Shown in pieces: positions 10,990 through 20,399 of a DNA stretch of 64,000 nucleotides. Made by a program: the position numbers and the translations under genes. Position 1 is the stretch's first letter; each line of letters starts with the position of its first letter. The DNA comes from Carallia brachiata (lineage: Eukaryota > Streptophyta > Magnoliopsida > Malpighiales > Rhizophoraceae). Location: the NCBI GenBank assembly GCA_021464245.1, contig JADCRB010000084.1, positions 201,615 through 265,614 on the forward strand, in the 5' to 3' direction. The notes below the pieces were generated by a model that saw nothing but the letters and a program-made list of their open reading frames with translations, ran no database searches and was not told the origin of the DNA.

Positions 10990-11754
10990 CATGAAACAAG
11001 TTCTGTAGTAGGACTCTTTTGCTTGAAAGTTCATCCACAACCACCGGAACGTAAAACCCTTTGGAATCTACAAGTGTCAAAAGCTCATCTGCCTCTGAGA
11101 AATTAAGGAACCATGGACTCAGAAGATGATCTTTGTTATTGCCTCTCCCCTCATCAGTCTCTCAACTGGGACCACAGAAGTCCAAACAGTAAGTATGACC
11201 ACACAAATATTTTGATATTTTATTTCATGAAAGCTCAAGAAAACATATCAATCTATGCACCAATCAATATTACCAAGAGTGGGTAAGTCAAATCCAGCAA
11301 GCAGACGTGGCAAAATTACAGCATGATGATTCTGCACACATGCTAAAAAATTTTCAGAAGGATCAGGAAAGACAATTTCATTGTAATATCCCTGACGACA
11401 GGATTTTTGGTTGACTGAGGACCTTTATCATCAGGATAAATTGTGATAACTGCAATTTTGGAGAAAACATTAGCAATTGACCTGCTATCCTGAAGCAAAT
11501 AAAGGCGGTAGAAATATGAACCTAATCACACACAAGTCCAACTGCTTATCGCAGTCATAGCTGTGGAAGAATAGAGGGATGTCAATATCAAATTCACCCC
11601 AACCGCGAGCTGATAACTCAAAAGGAGGTGATTCAATAATCCGGTAGGGCTAAAGAAACTGGGATGCAATTGGAAAATAACTCACTGTATCAACACATTC
11701 AGATCCTCATTTGTCGCCCCACGAGCATAGACTGTCCACTTATCTGACTAAGTC
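10990..11754 (-). pseudogene. YEATS-domain (TAF14/GAS41-like) pseudogene, copy 2
   Basis: Second copy of the YEATS relic. Exon A (11,754-11,534) starts KWTVYARGATNEDLN, then has a TGA and a one-base loss before the ESPPFELSARGWGEFD and LFFHSYDCDKQLDL segments, which are open here. Exon B (about 11,450-11,275) keeps YPDDKGPQSTK and PAV-type segments but is frameshifted before YYNEIVFPDPSENFL. Exon C (about 11,165-10,995) is open through DHLLSPWFLNFSEADELL, exactly where copy 1 has two stop codons. The disabling changes therefore differ between copies, which implies that most of the decay followed the duplication. No functional YEATS protein can come from either copy as read. Confidence 0.78.
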
Positions 11755-12368
11755 CTGATTAATGTAGGAACCATATGCAATGCACATGTCTTTGTGGACA
11801 TTAATTAGGAGTTTGATTAAAAGTTGGGTGGATTGACAAATGAGGGTTTGATTCACAAACAACCAGAAATAACATTTCTTTAACTGTATCACACAAACAC
11901 TAAGAAAGAGAATGTAGATAAAATTGCCCATCTTGCATCAAAATGCAAATGGAACAAAAGGCCACAGGAAAGGAGGAGGGAGCTTGATGGCCTTGGTGTG
12001 TCCCACATTCATCAGAGCCATGGGCAACTGTTGACTCGTCCTTTTCTAATAAATGTATCACTCTAGGTTTATTGCATGTATTAGCTTTATACTTGCAACA
12101 GTCTTATTGGTCAATCCTGAATGAAAATTGGTCAATCTTGAATGAAATGAAACATATCTTGAATGAAAATTGTCAAAACTTCTAAATTACACATTACCAT
12201 ATGTTAAACTTAAGACAAACGAAATCACATAATTGATGAGCAACACAAGTAAAATTGGCCAAAGGTGTCTAATATGCAAAATCATAGAAGACCCTTAATC
12301 ACAACATTCCATAAAGCATAAAACACAAATGATATCTTGATAATCCCAAAAGCAGAGTTCATAGGAAA

Positions 12369-12581
12369 TTATGCTTCCATGTCCCTCTGTCGCCTGTATT
12401 CGTATTCTGCCTCAATTGAGATTAGACTCTCCTTGTAGGCATAAATCCCAGCACACAAATACGGTGCTTGAAATCCAACATTTCGAATTTATTGAGTAGT
12501 AAGTTTATATAGGAGAAATCGGTCATCTTTAGAATGTGATAAAACTTGGTCATTCCAAATACCAATTATGAGCTTGACATT
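12369..12581 (-). pseudogene. F-box gene, 3' remnant in copy 2
   Basis: This is the counterpart of 3,066-3,285, the last ~70 codons of the intact F-box gene. It keeps KLIIG, LLYKLTTQ, NVGFQAPYLC, AYKESLISIE and EYEYRRQRDMEA. A GAA codon of copy 1 (TTQEIRN) is TAA here, a nonsense change. Upstream, alignment to the F-box gene stops abruptly after gacatttg, where the Ty3/gypsy LTR begins. The other ~320 codons are absent; alignment to copy 1 resumes only upstream of the F-box start (about 17,275). The copy is therefore both truncated and mutated. Confidence 0.9.
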
Positions 12582-13234
12582 TGACCAAAGGAAATCGATA
12601 TATTAATTTAAACGAGTTCCGTACATAATAGACATCAGAGAAACCTGCACAACGCAGGAGTAAACGGCACAATAGCCTACAAACTGGTCAAAATGACCAT
12701 ATTTAAACAGGGCAAGAAGCCCACAAGACCCTACCAAGAGGGTATAAACCGGACTGACCGGATAAAGTTGCACACGGCAATAGACACCGCACCTAGGTGG
12801 ACTTATGACAAAAATCGTCCAGACACGCCCAGCACCAATTTCCTTAAAACCTAAAATACAGGACATCCAGATACAAAACCTAAATAAGAGATAACATCTA
12901 TCCCTAACTCTACTGTAACGTACCTGAAACAGAAATAAAGGAAAAAAAGGAAGAGAAAGAGAACAATTCCAGAGAGATAAGAGAAAGAGAAGGGAGAGCT
13001 AGAAGAGAGAGAAATTGGAGAGAGAAATCAGAGGGAACATTGCATAACAAACTTTTGCATGACTCATACAGTCTGTCGTTTACAGAGATATCCCTCAATG
13101 GTCTCTCACTAAATAACAAACAGCAAAATGACTCAATTAGACACAACCGACTCAACCAATTCCTAATTACGTCCTACCACAACAGCTCCTTATTTAGTAA
13201 TAGGGCCTAAGCCATACTGGGCTGGATCCTAACA
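12582..13234 (-). repeat. 3' LTR of the Ty3/gypsy element
   Basis: Read on the minus strand it begins TGTTAGGATCC, just after the polypurine tract, and ends TTTGGTCA at the point where F-box homology resumes, giving TG...CA ends and a length of 653 bp. It contains a purine-rich GA stretch (about 12,935-13,035). No second copy was found in the window. Confidence 0.75.
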
Positions 13235-13248
13235 ACTGCCTTCCCCTT
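13235..13248 (-). other. Polypurine tract
   Basis: Minus-strand caaggggaaggcagt directly precedes the LTR start TGTTAGG, the expected position of the plus-strand primer of an LTR retrotransposon. Confidence 0.7.
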
Positions 13249-13270
13249 GAACGAATCCTTGTCCCAAGGA

Positions 13271-13500
13271 TTAATAAAAATTAAACTCTGGAAATTGAGA
13301 TTGAATAAAAGGAAGATCTTCCCAAGTAGCCTCTTCAGGGGTCATATTGGCCCAATGAACCAACACTTGAGTTGCTGCCATGTTTTTCCTCTGAACCATC
13401 CTACCCAATCACAGCCAAAGGTTCCATTTTAAATTGGCCATCCTTGCCGACCAAAGGTGGTTGTTGACTGGCGCTGGCCCCAGGCTTACTGACTTTTTAA
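13271..13500 (-). pseudogene. Chromodomain remnant of the Ty3/gypsy element
   Basis: A 42-codon open part (13,399-13,271) reads VLVHWANMTPEEATWEDL and ends FPEFNFY, the C-terminal half of a chromodomain, which in chromoviruses steers integration to marked chromatin. The linking segment HPVFHVT lies in another frame from the integrase, and an in-frame TGA precedes the open part. The module is therefore separated from integrase by at least two lesions. Confidence 0.8.
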
Positions 13501-14516
13501 AACAGTGACATGGAACACTGGATGATCCCACATCCCTTGGGTAGATCAAGCTTATAGGCCACATGCCCAATTTTTTCAATCACTTTATATGGTCCATAAA
13601 ATTTGGAAGCGAGCTTCAAATTACTTCGGACTGCTGCAGAAGTCTGTTTGTAAGGCTGCAATTTGAGATAAACCCAATCTCCCACCTCGAGAGTCCTCTC
13701 AGAACGCTTTTTATCGGCATAGAACTTCATCCGTTGCTGAGCACGGTGCAACTGCTCCTTCAACAGTGACACGACTGCTTGCCTTTCTTTGAAGAATTCC
13801 GCCAAAGAAGCCATCTTAGTGTCAATAGCCGGCAGAGCAGTTAAATGTGGTGGAGCATATTCATAAAGTGCTTCAAAAGGAGTCATGTTGATGGCAGAAT
13901 GGAAGGTGGTGTTGTACCACCACTCGGCCAATGGCAACCATTTATACCAGCGGGTAGGCTTCAAAAAACACATGCATCGTAGGTAGCTTTCTAGGCAGTG
14001 ATTCAGCCTCTCAGATTGCCCGTCCGTTTGCGGGCGATATGCCGTACTCAAATGCAAGCCAGTACCTTCCAACTTAAACAATTCTTGCCAAAAGTAACTT
14101 GTAAAAACTTTGTCCCGGTCTGACACAATCGTTTGAGGAAGGCCATGGAGTTTAAAAACATGCTCAAAGAAAAGTCTAGCAACCCCAGGTGCAGTAAACG
14201 GGTGACTCAACCCAATAAAGTGAGCAACCTTTGTGAATCGATCAACCACAACCAAAATCACATTCTTACCCTCCGAAGTAGGCAACCCCTCCACAAAATC
14301 CATAGCAATATGGCTCCAAGCCTGCTCGGGAACAGGTAATGGTTGCAGCAACCCGGGATAAGCAACATTTTCGGTCTTACAACGTTGACAAGTCTCACAA
14401 GCTTGCACCCACTGCCTCACGGCCTTCTTCATACCTGGCCAGAAAAAATGCTTTTTCAGTCTTTCATATGTTGGACGAAACCCAGAATTACCACCAATGG
14501 CAGAGTCGTGCATCAC
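13497..14516 (-). pseudogene. Ty3/gypsy integrase
   Basis: A 339-codon open frame. It has a zinc-finger-like start (HDSAIGG, then CETCQRC), a DDE core with MDFVEGLP and VVVDRFTKVAHF (first Asp region), IVSDRDKVFTS (second Asp) and TAYRPQTDGQSERLN (catalytic Glu), and a GPY/F end near residue 315. The second His of the HHCC finger reads Asn (GGNSG where GGHSG is usual). The frame ends in a shifted tail (GCGIIQCSM) in place of the normal HPVFHVS segment. It is long and clean enough that loss of function is recent or partial, but the element as a whole is dead. Confidence 0.92.
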
Positions 14517-14660
14517 TCGGATTAACTGCTCCCGTAGATTGGTATGGCTACCAATATATTCCGGCCCTTATGCCAAAGAATGCCACTCCTATATGCAAAT
14601 TTGGTGTGAGGACCTTGCTGTCCAGTTGCCGCTGCCGCCGTTATAGTCTCGGCTACTACC

Positions 14661-15305
14661 TCATCTCCTTGTATAGCTCGACTTTACTTCCCCTACCCAA
14701 CTAGGAACCACCGCTGAAATTGATAAACAACAAAATACTCCTTGCCTTGACAACGCATCAACTGCCTTATTTTCACTCCCTTTCTTATAGTGGATAACAT
14801 AGTCAAGGCCCAGCTTTGTGATCCCTTCTGCTGCCATATGTTGGAGGCGTTGTTGTAGAAGGTGCTTGATGCTTTCATGGTCGGTTTTGATGACGAATTG
14901 GTTCCCTTCCAAGTAGTGCGCCACTTGGTAACGGCCATAATGATTGTCAGCAGCTCCTTCTCATAGATGGAGAGCCCCTTGCTTCGGTTATTGAACGGCT
15001 TACTCAAATAGGCCAAGGGATGGCCTTCCTGCATAAGAACTGCCCCCATTCCTGCATCACACACGCATCAGTTTCGATAACAAATACCTTAGTGTAATTG
15101 GGCAGGGCCAATACAGGAGCCTGACACATGGCACGTTTAGCTTTTCAAATGCCTCTTGGGACTCTTGACTCCACCGAAAACTATCCTTCCTCAATAAATC
15201 AGTCAACGGCTTGCTTATAATCCCATAGCCCTGAATAAATTTCCGGTAGTACCCGATCAACCCAAGGAACCCCCGCAATGCTTTAACGGATGTAGGGATG
15301 GCCAC
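14661..15305 (-). pseudogene. Ty3/gypsy RNase H, frameshifted
   Basis: Pieces of the RT connection and RNase H lie in three frames. 15,305-15,057 has [18 protein letters not shown] and [14 protein letters not shown]. 15,064-14,693 has [20 protein letters not shown] and KGLSIYEKELL. 14,924-14,661 has FVIKTDHESIKHLL and ALSRQG. The order is correct for RNase H, with catalytic acids in CDAG, YEKE and TDH. Breaks lie near 15,290, between about 15,150 and 15,070, and near 14,925. Confidence 0.85.
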
Positions 15306-16255
15306 AAACTCATTGCTTCCACCTTCGATGGATCGGTGGTCACACCCGCCTCGGTAATTATGTGGCCCAAATATTCAATTTTCTCTTGTCCAAAGGAACA
15401 TTTGGTAAGTTTTGCAAACAATTGGTGTTTCCGCAATAACAAGAGAACTTGTTTCAAGTGCCTCACATGCTCAGCCATTCCTTTGCTGTAAACGAGAATA
15501 TCGTCAAAGAAAACAAGGACAAATTTCCGCAAGAAGGTGGCAAAAATCTGATTCATCAGGGATTGGAAAGTTGTTGGGGCATTTGTGAGACCAAACGACA
15601 TTACTTTGAACTCGTAGTGCCCTTGGTGTGTCCGAAAAGCAGTTTTCTCCACATCCTCATCCCTCACCCTGATCTGATGATACCCAGCTAGAAGATCGAG
15701 CTTAGAAAAAATTTTTGATCCCTGCAACTCATCAAATAAATCATCAATAATTGGGATGGGAAACTTATCTTTCACTGTAATGGCGTTCAATTGCCGGTAG
15801 TCCACGCACATTCGCCAAGTGCCGTCCTTCTTTTTCACCATGAGTATTGGCGAAGCAAACGGGCTCGAGCTATTTTGTATTAGCTGAGAGGACAATAGAC
15901 TTTGCACTTGTTTCTCGATTTCCGCCTTAAGATGGTGCGGATAGCGATAAGGTCTGATGTTCACCGGAGCTGCACTGGCTATTAAGGGAATTTTGTGGTC
16001 ATGTTTGCGAGGTGGGGGTAACGACTGAGGCTCTGCGAACACATCGGCAAACTCGTGGAATAAGGGCTGAAGGACTTCTGGTATATTTAGCTGAGCTGGA
16101 GACGTGACTAATGCAAAGAAGTGGGCTTGGGTCCCTGGGCCTGACTTTTTAATGAGATTTTCCAACTTTGTCTCAGTTACTGCAGTAGATCCAACATCGT
16201 GGGCCTGGCCCGATAAAACAATGGTCTGTCCCTCACGTGAAAAAGAGAGTGTCAT
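15257..16255 (-). pseudogene. Ty3/gypsy reverse transcriptase
   Basis: A 332-codon open frame. Upstream part: PLFHEFADVFAEP. RT core: RPYRYPHHLK, SSSPFASPILMVKKKDGTWR, MCVDYRQLNAITVKDKFPIP, FSKLDLLAGYHQIRV, FRTHQGHYEFKVMSFGLTNA, then the catalytic FFDDILVYS box (the YVDD position, with F in place of Y/V) and [10 protein letters not shown]. All three catalytic aspartates are present. The frame is shifted from protease at about 16,275 and breaks again into the connection domain at about 15,290. Confidence 0.93.
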
Positions 16256-16266
16256 GGCATTATAAT

Positions 16267-16647
16267 CTAAGACCAGTGGCTGTACATTTTAAGCCAATCG
16301 ACACCAAGAACGACGTCGCACGCTCCCAATGGTATCAAACGAACCTCCATCTTGAACACATACCCCTGCATAATCCACGTGAGAGCAGGGCACTTTTCTG
16401 TACAGGTGATCGTATCACCATTGGCCACCGTAACCACCATCGGAGCTGTAACCTGAATCTCACAATCGATCATACGGGCCATGCGACTGTCCAGGAAGCT
16501 ATGGGTGCTTCCAGTATTGATTAAAATCACCAACCGACGTCGCCCAATATAACCAGAAAGCTTGAGAGTGCTGTGACCCGAGCTTCCGGTGATGGCATTA
16601 AGTGAAATTTCGCCGGAATCCTCCTCAGGTAATTTCGCTGGTGGCAT
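16267..16647 (-). pseudogene. Ty3/gypsy retropepsin with altered active site
   Basis: A 126-codon frame with the retropepsin pattern: GYIGRRRLVILINTGSTHSF, then a second hydrophobic-Gly segment (CDVVLGVDWL). The active-site triad of aspartic proteases is D-S/T-G; here it reads N-T-G, so the catalytic Asp is an Asn. The frame ends with MYSHWS and a stop, just where a shifted frame continues toward RT. The start at 16,647 is the first ATG but gag would normally precede it; no CCHC knuckle is seen upstream. Confidence 0.87.
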
Positions 16648-17270
16648 TAAGAGAAATGGATGGGAACGGTGGGGGCGTGCGAAGCCGTGGCGGTGTCGGC
16701 GACCACCAGTTCAAACTGGGCTCCCCCTCCTGCGCCAGCGGCCGGTACTTCGAGGACGGCGTTGAAAATAGGGTTAGAGGCAGCATAGCCGGTAGCCGGT
16801 AAGGCGGCGCTGGCGACGGAAGCTGTGGTGGTGATGGCGGTGTCGGCGACTGAAAGGTCAGAAATGAAGGAAAAGGGCCGGACAGTAGGGATCTAGGCTC
16901 AACGAGGCCATCAATGACATTTATTAAGGAGATCTGGCTGGAAACAGACCAAAATAAGAGTAAAGGGACAGAGTGGGGTGATCGGAGTGAGGGAGAAAAG
17001 AAAAACGAGGAGAATAAAAGAAGGAGGAAGCCAGAAAGCATAGTGACAGGAAGTGATGAGGAGGAGAGATTGAGAGGAAGGGGAAGGGGGAAAAAAACGG
17101 CTGGACAAAAGGGGGGAGGAGTTTGGTGACTGGCCGGCGGAGGTGGCTAGCCTCCGCCGGCCAACAGAGAAGGTGCCGACGGTGGAGTTAGAGGTTGAGA
17201 GGTTTTAGTCAGGGAAAATTCTTTTATTGTGTTTGCTTAAGTGGGTTCTTAGAGGTTGAGAGGTTGAGAG
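16648..17270. other. GC-rich segment between protease and the F-box flank
   Basis: This stands where gag and the 5' LTR should be, yet shows neither. On the minus strand it is open for about 138 codons (17,041-16,625) of low-complexity Pro/Ser/Leu-rich sequence, which is weak evidence of coding. On the plus strand it is a GA-rich purine tract. It contains a 13-bp inverted repeat (17,131-17,163) and short aggttgag repeats (about 17,190-17,280). Origin unclear: a diverged gag/leader region, or filler captured during the deletion. Confidence 0.5.
17131..17163. repeat. Perfect 13-bp inverted repeat (hairpin)
   Basis: Arms TGGCCGGCGGAGG and CCTCCGCCGGCCA flank a 7-base loop. It is very GC-rich in an AT-rich surround and lies about 110 bp from where F-box-flank homology resumes. 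Confidence 0.9.
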
Positions 17271-18178
17271 GTTGAGAAGTTATGCAATCTGCCAACGAGG
17301 ATTTCGATATTTGACGTTTTAAGTAATCCCACAAAGACTTTATTTTTGAGTTTGAACTTCAGATAAGATCTTGGGAGCGTATGTACAATGTGCTGTGTTC
17401 TGGTGTTTCACTTGTAACTGGGTGGTTGTGTTTTACTCGTAAGTTGTAACTTCTAATTGGGTTGTTGTCCTTGGATTTTCTGTATTAATTGCAAAAGTAA
17501 TTTCCTTCCCAACAAAATTTTGAATCAGGCGGTACATATTTTGTCTTTTTTTAAAAAAAATTTATCACATATATATCAATTATTACATTTATAAATTTAA
17601 ATTAAAGAAACTTTTGTTTGTCTATTTATTCAACCTTTCTCACGGAGCAGACCTCTGTCAAGCAAAACACGGTGTCCAGGTTTTGTTTCCAAACCAAGTT
17701 TTTCTTTTGTTATTCTATAAATAAAAATTGTGTGGATTAATTTTCAAAAATAACAAAATAATAAAACTTATTAGATAATTGAATTTATTAAAAAATAATC
17801 ATTGTTATTTGGTGTCTTTAATGAAATTAGATTACTACTTATTTATATCTAATTATCTATATATTTATTTATCTATCTACAATTATATCTATATTTTATA
17901 TGTAAGTAAATAAAGTTGAAATTGAGAAAAAATTTTAATTTTTCTCTATCTATCATATGACAAATTTTTATAAATTCACAAATTAAAGTATTAAAATATT
18001 TTTAAATATAAAAAATCTATTACAATCAAAATTAGTATTCTATAAATTAATAATATAAATTTAATTATAATTAAATAAGAATTTTGTTGATTTATACATT
18101 TAAATATGCGCATCACATAAGTCTATTATTAGTGTTAGTATATAAAATCGAAATTGAGAGAAAATCTCAATATTTTAT

Positions 18179-19567
18179 CCCTCCAATAGTATAAGTCTTT
18201 TGCGACTATTACTCATTTTAGCCCACATGAGAACCATATTATTGGTGACCATTGAGGAAATATCAGTCGCCAACTAGAGATAATACCCAAAATAGTCTTA
18301 AACCTTTACAGATTGTTTCAATTTAGTCCTAAATCGTTTAATTTTTTCAATTAAGTTCTAAACATTTCAGTTCTTTTACAAATTGGTACTTTCGTTAACG
18401 GAAATTAGTCAAACCATTAAATTTAACGGTTGACCAAACGGAGATAACAATCCGTTAATGGAAGTACCAATTTGTCAAAGAACTGAAAGGTTTAGGACTT
18501 AATTGCAAAATTTCAAAAGTTTAGGACTCAATTGAAAAAATTTATAAAGGTTTAGGACCAAAATGTAATCTTAAATACAAATTAAAAGGTTTATGACTAA
18601 TATTGTCTATCGATCATACAGGTGGTGAAACCAATGTAATATACTCAGAGATGCTCAAATCAAATCTCATTATTACATCTGATAGTTTTGCGTAAAAATA
18701 TATGCTTTTCAGAGAAGAAATTAGTGGTCGTAACCGTTGTCCTTATTATACGCATCCTGACTGTGAGTATCGATAAGAGTAAGTAATATGATATTAGTTT
18801 ATGAGAATAAATAGAGTTTTCATCCTCACGAATGGACAACGATTACAATCACTAATTTCTTCTTTTGAAAGTAGAAAATTTTGTCCGACACTACCGCATG
18901 TAATAATAAGATCTGATTTGGACAGTTCTGAGTAAGTTATATGGCTTTTACCACCTATGCGATCGATAGACAATGTTAGTTCTAAACTTTTCAATTTGTA
19001 TTTGAGATTACATTTTGGTTCTAAACCTTTAAAAAATTTTCAATTTAGTCCTAATCTTTCAATTTTTTCAATTAAGTCCTAAACCTTTCAGTTTTTTTAC
19101 AAATTGGTACTTCCATTAACGGACTGTTATCTCCGTTTGGTCAACCGTTAACTTTAACAGTTTGACTAACTTCCGTTAATGGAAGTACTAATTTGTATAA
19201 GAACTAAAAGGTTTAGAACTCAATTGAAAAAGTTGAAAGGTTTAAGACTAAATTGAAAAATCTGTAAAAGTTTAGGACTATTTTGGGTATTATTCTGTCG
19301 CCAAATGTGCCTTTTCTGTGGCAACTATTATGTTCAAAATAGTTGATAAATGTTTTGATCTATACGCGACTATTTTATTTTCTAAATAGCTAAATGTTCT
19401 AACTATTTGCGACTATTTACAATTTTTAGTCGCAAAAACTAATCTATAATCGAGCTTAGGCGGCCAATTTACTGACTATTTTTAATAGTCACAAAAACAT
19501 TTAGCGACTATTTTTAACTTTTTAGCGACTAATTGCTTTGTAGTCCATTGCCCGAATCGTTGTAGTG
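18179..19567. mobile_element. Small CACTA-like element, interrupted
   Basis: The right end is TTGTAGTG (19,560-19,567), the reverse complement of the CACTACAA terminus of CACTA transposons. The left end CCCTCCAA (18,179) matches it at 6 of 8 positions. Subterminal copies of gcgactatt or its complement occur at both sides (18,202; 19,357-19,530). Without the nested foldback element it would be about 358 bp. No 3-bp target duplication is visible, so the left border is uncertain. It is absent from segment copy 1. Confidence 0.5.
18274..19296. mobile_element. Foldback (long-TIR, Mutator-like) element with 8-bp TSD
   Basis: A 1,023-bp near-palindrome. The left arm (from 18,274) and right arm (to 19,296) are inverted copies over about 460 bp, around a loop near 18,742-18,833. 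Matching inner parts include gaagaaattagtggtcgtaa against its complement at about 18,845. The ends read AGAgATAATACCCAAAATAG. The same 8 bp, GTCGCCAA, flank both sides (18,266-18,273 and 19,297-19,304), a target duplication of the size expected for hAT or Mutator-type insertion. Arms rich in ggtttaggac, ttagtcctaa and cgttaacgg are typical of plant long-TIR elements. It has no coding frame and must have moved in trans. Confidence 0.85.
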
Positions 19568-20399
19568 CGTCTTATAAATTTATAAATTAAAAATGACATT
19601 AGAATATTTTATGATTATGAAAATTTAATTATAATCAGAATTATGATTGTATAAATTAATTAATATAAATTTAATTATAACTGAATAAGATTTATGTTAA
19701 CTTATATATATATATATATACACTTTGAATATAACTAAATTTTTATAAATATAAAATTTTTTAATAAATAAAATAATAAAAAAATTATTCTCAACTCCTC
19801 CTTTTTAAGAAGGAAAAAAATTTACAAACAATCTCACGTCTATCTTTCTTTTCTTAAAAAAGAAACAAAGAATTATATTAAAATTTTCTCAAAAGAAAAG
19901 AAAATAAAATAGTATCCTTCCAAACATTTTTATTCATTCAAAAGAAAAAAAATATTTTCTTAAAAAATGTTTAAAAATTTTCTAAAAAAATAATACTCAA
20001 TAATGAAATGTCTTTTTATTTTTTTAAAGAAATTAATTTGAAAATAAATTTGTCAACTTGCATATTACGCAAGTTTATTACTAATATCTATATAATTATA
20101 AAATAGAAAGAAAGTTTCTTCTTTAGTTGAAAATCTTTTTAGCTTACGTGTTATTTTTTTATTTTTTTAAAAATATTGATATTTTAATTATTTTTATTTT
20201 ATAAATAAATTAAAATAATATTATTATAATAACTCAAAACTTAATTTAAATTCATATAACTATTACTATCTAAGTCTAATCAAATTCTTTTGTTTTTTTT
20301 ATTTTTATTTTTTTGAGAACTTCATATTGGTTACTTTTTCATGTTGTTTATTTTTAAGAAGCATCAAGATTCAACCGTCTTGATACTTCAGCAAATTAG

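Larger units (their letters stand above)
12582..17270 (-). mobile_element. Truncated Ty3/gypsy chromovirus-type element
   Basis: On the minus strand the order is protease, reverse transcriptase, RNase H, integrase, chromodomain, polypurine tract and 3' LTR, which is Ty3/gypsy order. The GPY/F-like segment (KFYGPYKVIEKIGHVAYKL) plus a C-terminal chromodomain place it among plant chromoviruses. There is one LTR only (12,582-13,234). No 5' LTR, primer-binding site or gag (no CCHC knuckle) was found; upstream of protease is a GC-rich stretch ending at about 17,270. Reading frames are broken at several places and the protease active-site Asp reads Asn. It replaces about 1.2 kb of the F-box copy-2 gene. 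No flanking target duplication is visible, as expected if one end was lost by deletion. Confidence 0.88.
10205..20300. repeat. Segmental duplication, copy 2 (with insertions)
   Basis: Direct-orientation partner of 1-7,560. Similarity is high in the first 2.4 kb, stops in mid F-box gene at about 12,581, resumes at about 17,275 and stays recognisable but indel-rich to about 20,290. The interruption is a Ty3/gypsy-derived block. A second interruption (18,179-19,567) is a small CACTA-like element with a foldback element nested in it. The insertions are absent from copy 1, so they most simply post-date the duplication. Confidence 0.85.

Noticed and set aside
13035..13235. A second LTR partner at 16.65-17.27 kb
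   Set aside because: No stretch there matches the 3' LTR ends or body, so the element was recorded as having one LTR.
16602..17129. Plus-strand GA-rich ORFs (66 and 71 codons)
   Set aside because: Low-complexity Gly/Arg/Glu translations of a purine tract, on the strand opposite the element.
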